Positions 24,644-33,174 of a DNA stretch of 64,000 nt are shown piece after piece. Each line of letters opens with the position of its first letter. Within the stretch, counting starts at the first letter, position 1. The notes below the pieces were generated by a model, which was not told the origin of the DNA, did no database searches, and saw only the letters and a list, made by a program, of their open reading frames with translations. This stretch comes from Hymenobacter canadensis. Lineage in GTDB: Bacteria; Bacteroidota; Bacteroidia; Cytophagales; Hymenobacteraceae. The stretch lies in the NCBI RefSeq assembly GCF_027359925.1, contig NZ_CP114767.1:2976001-3040000 (forward strand), given 5' to 3'. Position numbers and translations under genes: made by a program.

Positions 24644-27600
24644 CTACTGCGACAGGCTGTAACGGAGCTGCAGGCCGCCTTCGGTGGTGGAGTTTTTGAA
24701 CGAGTTCTGCACCCGCGGGTCGGTGACGGTGCGGGCAAAGAAGAACTGCAGGTTGAGGCGCTGGTTGAGCACGTAGTCGATGGTGGGGCGCAGCTGCAGC
24801 TGGCGGGTACCGTTGGTGGTGAGGCCGAAGGCCCGGCCCAGCTCGCCTTCCACGGCCGGCTGGCCGCCAGCGGCCGGAATCGGGTCCGTCACGTCTTCGA
24901 TGCTGCGCTGAATGGTGGTGTTGTCGCGGATGCTCAGGTCGAGTCGGGCGGTTAACTCGTTGCGTAGGATGCGCTGCTCGCCGCCGATGCGGAAGGGCAG
25001 CTTGAAGCGGTTGGTAGCGTAGCCGAAGCCAATTACCAGCTCTTGGGTGTGCAGCTCCGTTACCTGGGCGTTGGTGGTGTTGAGGCCGATAGCCCGCTCG
25101 GTGCGCAGCTCCACGCGGCCCGTAATCTTCTCCAGCGTCTGGAAGTTCACGCCAATCAGCGGCGAGAGGCGCTCCGCAATGCTTACCTGCCCGATGATGT
25201 AGTACGGAATGTATTGGCCCGAGGCGTTGGTGATGGTGCTCAGGCCTTCCGGCTCGGCAGTGTAACCGGAGGCCGTGGTGTAGCCCGCCACCGTGTACAC
25301 CGACGAGTAGGCGTGGGTGATCGAGATGGAACGGAAGTAGCGCTTCACGAAGGGCAACTCGGCCAGGCCGTTGTAGTCGACGCGCCAGTTGGGGATGGGC
25401 AGCAGTTCGAACGGCTTGAACTTCTCAGCCTTGTAGCCGTCCGACGACTTGCCGCGGTAAGCATCCAGGAAGGCCGGAATCAGCACGTCCTGCGAGTTGT
25501 AGCCGTAGGTACCATTGCCGCTGGTGTTGGCCGTTGCCAGCCGCTGCTGCACGATTCCTCGGTTCTGCACAAACCGGTCAAAAGCCTTGGAATCTTCTCC
25601 CTCATTCAGCCGGTCGCCGAACAAGGTTCGGATGCTGATGAAAGACGTGCTGAACGTGCCGGAACCCAAATTCTGGCGCGGGGCGAGGTTGCCGGTGGGC
25701 TGCAGCGTTATTTCGTCGATTTCATTGCGGTAGAACACTTCCCGGTTGCGGGCCAGCTGGCGGCGGCCTTCCAGTTGAATGTTGAAGTCGCGGAAGGGCT
25801 CCAGGGAGGTGCGCAGAATCAGGTTTTCGGTGAGCAGGGAGCTGATGGGCGTGTTCAGGAACTGGCTCTGGTCGGTGTACCAGCCGCGGCTGGCGGCCCG
25901 GTCGTACAGGGCATCCAGGTCGTACTGCTTGCCCAGCAGGAAGGGCACGCCCGGCGCGTCGAAGTCGGAGTTCATGCCGAAGAAGCGGGTGCGCGGCAGG
26001 TAGCCGGGCAGCAGCGTGCCGTTGGAGCGGGTGTAAGTGAAGTTCAGCGAGCGGGCCGTCATCAGGGACCGAAGCACGGCTTTCAGCAAACGTAGCTCCG
26101 GGCCCTTGGCGGTGTCGGCTGGCACGTCGGGCTGGCCGGCCTGGCTGGCGCGGTCGAGGGCCGTGGGCAGACCGGGGCGGCGCTTGCCGGCGCTGGCTTC
26201 GTTGGCGCCGGGCGCCGGGGCGTTGTTGATGATGTTGAGGAAGCGCACCTTGTTATAGAGCTTCACCAGATCAATCTTGCCGTTGGCACTCAGCTCCCCG
26301 TTGTTCTGGATGGTGTTGCCCAGGTTCAGCTCCCGCGTCTGGGTGCTGTCCGGGTTAGCCGGATACAGCGGAGCCCGCAGCGCCGTGGAAGCCGCCTGCC
26401 AGGTGTAGTTAGCCGCGTAGCGTGCATCCGCCGACAGCCAGTCGGTGAGCGGGAACTTGTCGAGCGGCAGGCGGTAGGTGATGGCCACCGTCTGGTTGAA
26501 GTTGGTGGTGCGGCCACCGCGGCGGAACAGGTTTTCGCGCAGCTGCCGGCGGTTTTCCAGCGCTTCCGGCGAGTCGCCGATGGTGCGGCCCAGGCCTTCG
26601 TCAATCACCGCGCGGTTGTTAGCGGTGTAGTCTACCGTCAGGGCTTTGGTGAGGGCCCACTGCAGGTCGTAGATGCGGTTGAAGTAGAACGACTTCTGGA
26701 ACACGCCCGGAATGCCGTTGGTGGTGGGCAGATTGCCCGGCTCCAGCACGCGCTGCAGGAACCGCTCGTTGTAGCGCCGGTCAATGTCGGCCCGGAACGA
26801 GAAGCGGGTGGGCAGCGGCGTGAAGTTCACGTCCTGGAAAATCTTCAGATACGGATTGTCCAGGGCCTTGATCTTGGCCAGCGGCGTGTAGTTCTTGGGC
26901 GTGAGCTGGTAGAGGTAGGCCAGCGCGCCGGTGTAGGTGCGGGTGTAGTCCCGGTCGGTGCGGATGTCGGTGTGGGTGCGCTCGGTGATGGAGTAGCTGG
27001 CCGCGAAGTTCTCGATGTCGTAGGGCATCGGCTTCTTCTCGGGGTTGGTGCGCTCTTTGCGCACGTTCAGCACCGAAATACTGCGGCTGGTGGTCTGGTC
27101 GATGACTTCCTTGCGATACTCGGCCTTGTCCTCTTCACGCTCAAACTTGCGCAACGACTGCTCCAGGCGGGTATCGGGGTCGAGCGGGTCGTACTCGGGG
27201 GCGCGGGTTTCGTTGCCGGCCTGCACCAGTACCGGAATCCGGAGGCCCAGGCGCTCGGGGAAGAGCTTGTCGGCGGCCACCGTGGCGTTTACGTCGCCGC
27301 GGGTGATGCTCTCCAGCGAGCGTTGCTGCAGCTTGTCCTGCAGGCCACCGAAGCCCACCGAGGTGTAGCTGCCGGTGGCCGTGATGTTGGCCAGGTCGGC
27401 GAGCTTGGTATTGAAGCGGGCGGTAGCGGCCCAGCCGTTCTGCTTATCGAAGTCGAACACCCGGAACTCATCGGCCCAGAGGCAGAAGGATTTGGTGTTG
27501 CCGTCGTTGGTGGGATTGAACAGGCCAATCATGGCGCCCTGCACCGCGCTCAGGTCGGGGTTGCCGAACACGGTGATGCTGGCGCCGTTCGGGAAGGTTT

Positions 27601-30600
27601 TGGTATAGGGGCCGGTGTAGCTGGCTGTGCCGCGGTTCACGGCCAGGTTGCGCTCGGCCTTCACATCAATGAACTCCTGCAACGAAAGGCTGATTTCGTT
27701 GGCCGTGGGCCAGATTTCGGCTTGGGTGGTAGCGGTGCGCGGCGTAATCTGCAGCGGCAGGCGGTACTCGTAGTAGTTCTGGTTGTAGTCGGTGCCGAGG
27801 CGCACGAAGGCCTGCACCTGGCCGTCGCGCACGTTGGCGTCCTCGCTTTCGGCGTGCAGGAACAGGCGCAGCTGCTTGTAGCGCAGCAAGCTCAGGTTGA
27901 TGTTCTTATAGGCAGCCTGCCCGAAACCGTCGCGGAGCTGGTCTACGCACAGGCGCAGGCTCTGCTCGTTTTGCTGGCGGTTCACGGTGCCGGAGCCGTA
28001 CTCCTTGTCGCGCTGAATGTTGGGCGGCAGCACGTACGGAATGGCGCCTTTGGCCCCGTCCAGCGCCGGGCCGTTTTCCTCCAGGCTCACGGTGCTGATG
28101 TTGAACGAGCGGGCCGCGTCGCCGCAGTTCACGCAAGGCTGGCTGGTTTCGGAAATCGGCTGCAGGTAGCGGCGCCACTGGTTGGCAATGAACTGGGGCT
28201 GCACCATACGCAGCACCACCGGCTGCTGCCAGCCCGTGAGATACATGCGCAAAAACCGGATGCTCTTGAAGCCGAACGGCTGCCCGTCGGCGCTGCGCAC
28301 GGCATTGTAGTTGCGGATCGGAATGCGGAACTGGTACCAGTTCACCTGGTCGCCGTTCACCTGCTTGGTGATGCGGTCCACCACGTAGTTGTTGCCCACG
28401 GCAATGTCGCCGGGGTTGGCGCCCAGGTCCAACTGGTACTCGTAGTAGCGCTCCGTCTCCGAAATGACGTTGTCGCGGTTCAGGTCTTCCTTATCCGGGA
28501 AAGCCGTAGACGAGAGCTGGCTGTTTTCCTGCGAGTTGCCTTCCAGGCCGTTGTATTGTTTGTAGCGGCCCAGCAGCTTCACGTCGTTCTGGTCGTAGAA
28601 CGGGTCGAGGTGGTGGCGGAAGTTGTCGCCGGAAGGGTCGGCGTAGGCTTTGCCGAAGAAAGCCGATTCCTCGGTGTCGTTGAGGCCGTCGAGGCCCACG
28701 TCCTGGCGGGCGCGGCCGCCGGGCGCGTTGCTGAAGGCGTCGGTCAGGAACTGCTGGCGCGCCACCAGGCCCCAGGGCGTGCGGCGCGTGGTCCCGATGG
28801 AGTCGTTGCTGGTCGGCAGGCCGTTTTCGAATTCGTAGCGGTTGTTGTCGCGCAGCACGTCCTCGCTCACGTTGCCCAGGTTGATCATCAGGCGGCCGCC
28901 GGTGGTATTGTTGATGCGCGGGTTTTCGCTGTCGTTGATTTCGCCCCGGACGCCAGCAATGAACGGGTCCATCAGCCAGAACTCCAGGTACTCCACGTTG
29001 GCGTTGTCGAAGTCAGTATCGAAGGTGATTTCGCGCGAAATAGCCCCGAAATTCTGGATGGCGAGTGCCGGGGGCAGGCTTTTGCCGTCGGCCGCAATGG
29101 CGGGGTTGTAGTTGTAGGGCCCGCGCTCCGACGGGTAGTAGGCCATGTCCAGCGAATACTCGAAGCCATTGCCGGTAGTGCCCAGGTCGCGGTTCGGGAA
29201 GATTTCGTTGCGCTGGATGCCGCGGGTGTAGTGGTTTTCCAGCTCGGCCGTGCCGATGTTGTTCGGTACGCTGGGCCCGTCCGTGTAGTAGCTCTGGTCG
29301 ATGGAGTACCAGGCCAGCTTGGCGCGGCGGTAGGCCGAGGTGATGTCGTTGCGGTTGAACTCCGGATACGTGAACGGCGTGGAGCCCAGCCGCCAGGCCA
29401 CGGCCGAGTTCAGCCCGCCCAGCGTGTAGGGCGTGCGCGCATTCTCGAAGTCGTCGAGGTAGCTCACGCCGTTTTCGCCGTTGCCCAGCTGCGACTTGCC
29501 CGGCAGCAGCTGCGCAAACTCACCACTGAAAGCCACCGACGACGGCTCCTTGGTGGAAATGAACGGCAGCATATCCAGGTACTTGGTGAGGGCGCGCGAG
29601 TCGCGGCGCATGTTCACGTCAAAGCCGTAGATGGTGTTATTGCCCGGCTCATCGCCGATGTTGACGCGGTTGATGCCGGGGGCCTGGTTTTCGCGCAGGT
29701 GCAGCACCGTGGCCCCGAAGTTTACGTCTTGGTTGAGGCGGTAGTCGAAGCGGGCACCGAGCAGCTTGCGCGGCTGCACCTGCACCAGGGCGTTCTTCTC
29801 GAACTCCACCCGCAACTCGTTGGCCGAGTTGAGGTAGGCCGGGTTGAGGATTTTCACCTTGGCCTGGTCGTAGAACACCTGGTAGTCGCGGCCTTCTTCC
29901 AGCAGCACCGAGCCGGCGCGCACCCGCACCGAACCTACCGCAATGCCCAGGCCGGGCAGCGTAATCTCGTCGGTGGCAGTAGCCTGGAACCGGCCGCGCA
30001 ACACGAATTTATCTTTCTCGGTGACCTGCTGGGCGTCGCTCTGCACCTGGTTGTAGAGGGCATCGTAGACGTACTTGCGGGCCAGCAGCCGCTCGTTGGC
30101 GGGGTCGGAGCCGGGCGTCACGCCCAGCGTATCAAACTGGCTGCGCAGGTAGTTGCCGAAGGGCTCCACCACCGGGAATATGATCTTGCCCAGCTCTGGG
30201 TCGATGGTGATGCCGGGGAAGAAGTCGAAGTTACCGTCGGCGTTCTGGTCGTTGTTGGGGTTGACGTTGTCGAGGTTGAGCACCTCAATCAGCGGGCGGT
30301 TCTGGATGCGGGCGCCTTCCTTCAGCGAAATCAAATCCACGCCCGTCACGTCGTCCTTATAGATGATCTGGAGCTGGAAGTTGTCCCGGTTTAGCTGCGA
30401 GGCGTTCAACGGGTACACGTTCTTCATCATCAGGTCCCAGGTGGGCAGGTTCCGGGTGAGCAGGTTCGTGTTCTGCGGGTTCTGGCTGGGGTCGGCGAGG
30501 CCGACGGCGGGGTTGGTGGCCTTCAGCAGCTTCAGGAACACCACTTCGTCCTGGCTGCGGTTGCCGTAGTCGTTCACCACCTCCCCTACTTTGTAGGTGC

Positions 30601-32140
30601 GGCCGTTGTAAATGTATTCGTAGCTGACGCCCAGCACCTGCTCGGGCAGCAGCTGGGTGTTGAGGCTCAGGTAGCCCAGCTGGGCGTTGAAGGTGTACTC
30701 GCGCGGGTCGAGCTTGCGGGCCCGCACGTGCTCGAAGTCCACGTTTTTCACCAGCGGCTGGCCGGCCACGCTGCCGCCGCTCAGGTAGTTGTCCACGGTC
30801 AGCTCGCCGCGGGCCTGGGCGTTGGGCTGCAGCAGCTGCTGGAGCTGGTTGTTGGTGTTGTTGGCGGCGGCCGTGGGCACCACACCCCCGGGCAGTAGCA
30901 GCGGGCTCCGATACACGCGGCTGGCTTCGCCCAGGTCCATGAGCGGCACCACGTTGCGCAGGTTGTCGCTCTGGCGGTTGTCGTTGGTCACCCACACTTC
31001 CAGGTAGCGGATTTCGATGCCGCTCTGCACGGTGGGCAGGTTGCGAAGGGCCAGGTTGTACCGGTCGCGGAAAAACTGGCTCAGGAAGAAGTGCCGGTCT
31101 TTCTCGTACTGGCTGGCCTTGATTTCAAACTGCCGGCTCTGGCCGCCGTTCTGCACGCGCACCTCGTCGGCCTGGCCGCGCAGGGTGCTGGCCACGGCCG
31201 TCACGCTCATGCGCCCGAACTGCAGCTGGGTTTTCACCCCAAAAAGGTTCTGGCCGCCCACAATCAATGAGTTGTTGAGCGGCAAGCTCACGTTGCCCAG
31301 GTCCACCTTCCGGATGATGTCCGTGTCGAAGCCCGTGTAATCGAGCTTCATGTTGTTTTCGAAGTCGAAGGCGGCCTTGGTGTCGTAGTTGAAGTTCAGG
31401 CGCACCTTCTCCCCGATCTGGCCCGTCAGGTTGAGGTTCATGTTCTGGTCGAACTGAAACTCGCCGATGCGCTGCTGCCGGAGCGTGAGCGTGGGGTTCT
31501 GGTTGCGGTTGAAGCGCGCGCCCATCCGGATGGTGACGGCGCCGGCCGGCCGGATGTCCACGTAGGAGCCGCCGAAGATGCGGTCGGCCATGGGGCCGAG
31601 GTAGATCTTGGGAATCAGGCGGCGCGAGGCGGCCGAGCCGGAGTCGCCAACGACGCCCCCGGCCGAACGATTTCGGAAGTAGTCTCGTACAGCCTGTTGT
31701 TGCTGCCAGCGCGAGTATTCTTTGAAGGTAAGGCGGCTGGGGTCGCGGAAGTCCACATCCTCCCCTATTCGCTCCTCCACATCAAAATACTGCAGGCTGT
31801 CGTCGGGCGTGATGACCTGCTGCACGTTGCCGGGCAGCGGCAGCACCAGCGGCGAGCGGCGGCGCTGCGGCGAAAACGGCGTACCCACCCTATCGGCGGG
31901 CGCTACGCGGGGCCGGCGGCTGGTACGGTAGCGGCTGGTATCGGGCAGGGCCGTGCGCGGCGTGTCGGGCCCGGGCATAAGCCAGGGCCGGGCCTCGCTG
32001 GTTTCGGGGAGCCACGCCCAGAGCTGGCGCAGCGAAAAAGCGGCGGCCCCGGCAGTTTCCGCCTGCGACCACCAAGCACCCAGCAACGACGCAAAAACAA
32101 CAGCAACTGAGGCAGTGAGGGACTTCTTACCGGAGTTCAA
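24644..32140 (-). CDS. sprA: SprA, outer-membrane translocon of the type IX secretion system
   Basis: 2498 residues, in the expected size range. N-terminal signal sequence (SLTASVAVVFASLLGAW), then a Pro-rich spacer. The SprA body contains the familiar stretches MRMGARFNRNQNPTLTLRQQ-like (near 205-225), LNLTGQIGEKVRLNFNYDTK, and QLQFGRMSVTAVASTLRGQ. The barrel runs to the C-terminus (GGLQLRYSLSQ). SprA (Sov in Porphyromonas) forms a very large 36-strand barrel through which type IX cargo leaves the cell; it is also needed for gliding in some species. Five candidate cargos are encoded in this window. The usual ruvA neighbour is directly upstream on the same strand. Confidence 0.95.
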   Translation of the reverse strand: MNSGKKSLTASVAVVFASLLGAWWSQAETAGAAAFSLRQLWAWLPETSEARPWLMPGPDTPRTALPDTSRYRTSRRPRVAPADRVGTPFSPQRRRSPLVLPLPGNVQQVITPDDSLQYFDVEERIGEDVDFRDPSRLTFKEYSRWQQQQAVRDYFRNRSAGGVVGDSGSAASRRLIPKIYLGPMADRIFGGSYVDIRPAGAVTIRMGARFNRNQNPTLTLRQQRIGEFQFDQNMNLNLTGQIGEKVRLNFNYDTKAAFDFENNMKLDYTGFDTDIIRKVDLGNVSLPLNNSLIVGGQNLFGVKTQLQFGRMSVTAVASTLRGQADEVRVQNGGQSRQFEIKASQYEKDRHFFLSQFFRDRYNLALRNLPTVQSGIEIRYLEVWVTNDNRQSDNLRNVVPLMDLGEASRVYRSPLLLPGGVVPTAAANNTNNQLQQLLQPNAQARGELTVDNYLSGGSVAGQPLVKNVDFEHVRARKLDPREYTFNAQLGYLSLNTQLLPEQVLGVSYEYIYNGRTYKVGEVVNDYGNRSQDEVVFLKLLKATNPAVGLADPSQNPQNTNLLTRNLPTWDLMMKNVYPLNASQLNRDNFQLQIIYKDDVTGVDLISLKEGARIQNRPLIEVLNLDNVNPNNDQNADGNFDFFPGITIDPELGKIIFPVVEPFGNYLRSQFDTLGVTPGSDPANERLLARKYVYDALYNQVQSDAQQVTEKDKFVLRGRFQATATDEITLPGLGIAVGSVRVRAGSVLLEEGRDYQVFYDQAKVKILNPAYLNSANELRVEFEKNALVQVQPRKLLGARFDYRLNQDVNFGATVLHLRENQAPGINRVNIGDEPGNNTIYGFDVNMRRDSRALTKYLDMLPFISTKEPSSVAFSGEFAQLLPGKSQLGNGENGVSYLDDFENARTPYTLGGLNSAVAWRLGSTPFTYPEFNRNDITSAYRRAKLAWYSIDQSYYTDGPSVPNNIGTAELENHYTRGIQRNEIFPNRDLGTTGNGFEYSLDMAYYPSERGPYNYNPAIAADGKSLPPALAIQNFGAISREITFDTDFDNANVEYLEFWLMDPFIAGVRGEINDSENPRINNTTGGRLMINLGNVSEDVLRDNNRYEFENGLPTSNDSIGTTRRTPWGLVARQQFLTDAFSNAPGGRARQDVGLDGLNDTEESAFFGKAYADPSGDNFRHHLDPFYDQNDVKLLGRYKQYNGLEGNSQENSQLSSTAFPDKEDLNRDNVISETERYYEYQLDLGANPGDIAVGNNYVVDRITKQVNGDQVNWYQFRIPIRNYNAVRSADGQPFGFKSIRFLRMYLTGWQQPVVLRMVQPQFIANQWRRYLQPISETSQPCVNCGDAARSFNISTVSLEENGPALDGAKGAIPYVLPPNIQRDKEYGSGTVNRQQNEQSLRLCVDQLRDGFGQAAYKNINLSLLRYKQLRLFLHAESEDANVRDGQVQAFVRLGTDYNQNYYEYRLPLQITPRTATTQAEIWPTANEISLSLQEFIDVKAERNLAVNRGTASYTGPYTKTFPNGASITVFGNPDLSAVQGAMIGLFNPTNDGNTKSFCLWADEFRVFDFDKQNGWAATARFNTKLADLANITATGSYTSVGFGGLQDKLQQRSLESITRGDVNATVAADKLFPERLGLRIPVLVQAGNETRAPEYDPLDPDTRLEQSLRKFEREEDKAEYRKEVIDQTTSRSISVLNVRKERTNPEKKPMPYDIENFAASYSITERTHTDIRTDRDYTRTYTGALAYLYQLTPKNYTPLAKIKALDNPYLKIFQDVNFTPLPTRFSFRADIDRRYNERFLQRVLEPGNLPTTNGIPGVFQKSFYFNRIYDLQWALTKALTVDYTANNRAVIDEGLGRTIGDSPEALENRRQLRENLFRRGGRTTNFNQTVAITYRLPLDKFPLTDWLSADARYAANYTWQAASTALRAPLYPANPDSTQTRELNLGNTIQNNGELSANGKIDLVKLYNKVRFLNIINNAPAPGANEASAGKRRPGLPTALDRASQAGQPDVPADTAKGPELRLLKAVLRSLMTARSLNFTYTRSNGTLLPGYLPRTRFFGMNSDFDAPGVPFLLGKQYDLDALYDRAASRGWYTDQSQFLNTPISSLLTENLILRTSLEPFRDFNIQLEGRRQLARNREVFYRNEIDEITLQPTGNLAPRQNLGSGTFSTSFISIRTLFGDRLNEGEDSKAFDRFVQNRGIVQQRLATANTSGNGTYGYNSQDVLIPAFLDAYRGKSSDGYKAEKFKPFELLPIPNWRVDYNGLAELPFVKRYFRSISITHAYSSVYTVAGYTTASGYTAEPEGLSTITNASGQYIPYYIIGQVSIAERLSPLIGVNFQTLEKITGRVELRTERAIGLNTTNAQVTELHTQELVIGFGYATNRFKLPFRIGGEQRILRNELTARLDLSIRDNTTIQRSIEDVTDPIPAAGGQPAVEGELGRAFGLTTNGTRQLQLRPTIDYVLNQRLNLQFFFARTVTDPRVQNSFKNSTTEGGLQLRYSLSQ

Positions 32141-32180
32141 GTGCTACAAATAAAAAGGATGCAGGGGGCGCTGAGTGCGG

Positions 32181-32343
32181 AGCAGGGAGTAGCAAGCAGA
32201 AAGCATGCAGTAGCAGGTATGGAGTAGCTGGGAGTGAACACCGGGCCGCGCAGAGCTGGCGGCACGTGGGGCTCACTGCTTTCTACCCACTACCGATACT
32301 GCCTACTTACCACTCTATACTCCATACTAACTACTCAATACTT
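32181..32343. repeat. Degenerate GTA-rich inverted repeat region upstream of sprA
   Basis: Left part 32181-32235 is made of units such as GGAGTAGC and GCAGTAGCAGGTATGGAGTA. The right part 32279-32343 carries the reverse complement style (TACTCCATACTAACTACTCA). The match is imperfect. It occupies nearly the whole spacer between ruvA and sprA and overlaps the ruvA stop codon. Confidence 0.55.
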
Positions 32344-32947
32344 AATTGGACTTAAGAGCAAACTTAATCAATTCCTCCACGCTCAGGTCGTTGCCGTAGC
32401 GCTTCTGGATCTGGTCGAGGTTTTTCTCGGCGGCGGCCCGGGCGAAGCCCAGCGTCACTAAAGCCGACAACGCCTCACTGCGGCTGGTATTGTGTGCGCG
32501 GGCCAGCGGTACGGTATCGACGCCGGCTTTGGCCAGCAGCTCGTCTTTGCGCAGCTTGTCGCGCAGCTCCAGAATCACGCGCTGCGCCGTTTTGGGGCCC
32601 ACGCCCTTGATGCTCTGGATGGCGCGCACGTCCTCGTTGACGATGGCCTGGCGGATTTCGCCCACGCTCATGCTGCTCACCATCACGATGCCCGTGCCCG
32701 GCCCGATGCCCGACACCGAAATCAGCAGCATAAACAGTGCTTTTTCGCTGGGGTCGAGGAAGCCGTAGAGCGTGTGGGCGTCTTCCTTGATGTGCTGGAA
32801 GGTGTAGAGCTTGGCCTTGTCGCCCTCGGCGGGCAGCTTGCTGAACGTGCTGAGCGAGATGCGCACCTCGTAGCCGATGCCGCTCACGTCGAGAATGGCC
32901 TGAGCGTGGTCTTTGTAAGCGAGCTTTCCTTCGATGTAGGCAATCAT
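32342..32947 (-). CDS. ruvA: Holliday junction DNA helicase subunit RuvA
   Basis: 201 residues from ATG 32947 (MIAYIEGKLAYKDHAQAIL). The N-terminal OB-fold is followed by tandem helix-hairpin-helix motifs (LISVSGIGPGTGIVMVSSM and QSIKGVGPKTAQRVILELRD) that grip DNA. The flexible linker leads to the RuvB-binding domain (SALVTLGFARAAAEKNLDQI). It forms the tetramer that holds Holliday junctions for RuvB. The in-frame extension to 33001 translates a tandem repeat and is not coding. Confidence 0.96.
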   Translation of the reverse strand: MIAYIEGKLAYKDHAQAILDVSGIGYEVRISLSTFSKLPAEGDKAKLYTFQHIKEDAHTLYGFLDPSEKALFMLLISVSGIGPGTGIVMVSSMSVGEIRQAIVNEDVRAIQSIKGVGPKTAQRVILELRDKLRKDELLAKAGVDTVPLARAHNTSRSEALSALVTLGFARAAAEKNLDQIQKRYGNDLSVEELIKFALKSN

Positions 32948-32957
32948 GGGGTGGTGG

Positions 32958-32989
32958 GACTTGGGGACTTGGGGACTTGAGGGCTTGGG
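32958..32989. repeat. 8-bp tandem repeat in the ruvA leader
   Basis: Four units of GACTTGGG; the first two are exact and the last two carry changes. They begin 11 bases upstream of the ruvA start codon (transcribed leftwards). Confidence 0.75.
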
Positions 32990-33061
32990 TTGGGGCAACA
33001 CCAGCGGCCGGGTTTTCTATCCCGGGCAGCGCGGCATTATTGGCAGAATAAGTTGGCCATG

Positions 33062-33120
33062 CGGCGCCTCACCCCCTAGCCCCCTCTCCTACAGAGAGGG
33101 GGCTAGGGGGTGAGGCGCCG
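33062..33120. repeat. Perfect 27-base palindrome between maeB and ruvA
   Basis: Arms 33062-33088 and 33094-33120 pair perfectly around the loop CTACA (CGGCGCCTCACCCCCTAGCC...). No U tract on either side. It lies in the 227-base spacer after maeB. Confidence 0.9.
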
Positions 33121-33140
33121 GTAGTAGGCCCGGTACGGCA

Positions 33141-33160
33141 CAGGCTAAAGCCTATGCTAC
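33141..33160. repeat. Second copy of the GCTAAAGC hairpin repeat
   Basis: CAGGCTAAAGCCTATGCTAC matches the arm at 3626-3645 at 17 of 20 positions. The small stem changes from AAGCT/AGCTT to AGGCT/AGCCT, a compensating pair change. It sits 15 bases past the maeB stop codon. Confidence 0.65.
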
Positions 33161-33174
33161 GGGCGCTACAGGCG

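Noticed and set aside
26972..30394. 1140-residue open frame on the plus strand opposite sprA
   Set aside because: Shadow of a GC-rich gene: low-complexity Val/Gly/His-rich translation, no domain, fully inside sprA, which has clear family sequence.
32958..32989. Start of a CRISPR-like array
   Set aside because: Units of 8 bases without spacers; a simple tandem repeat.
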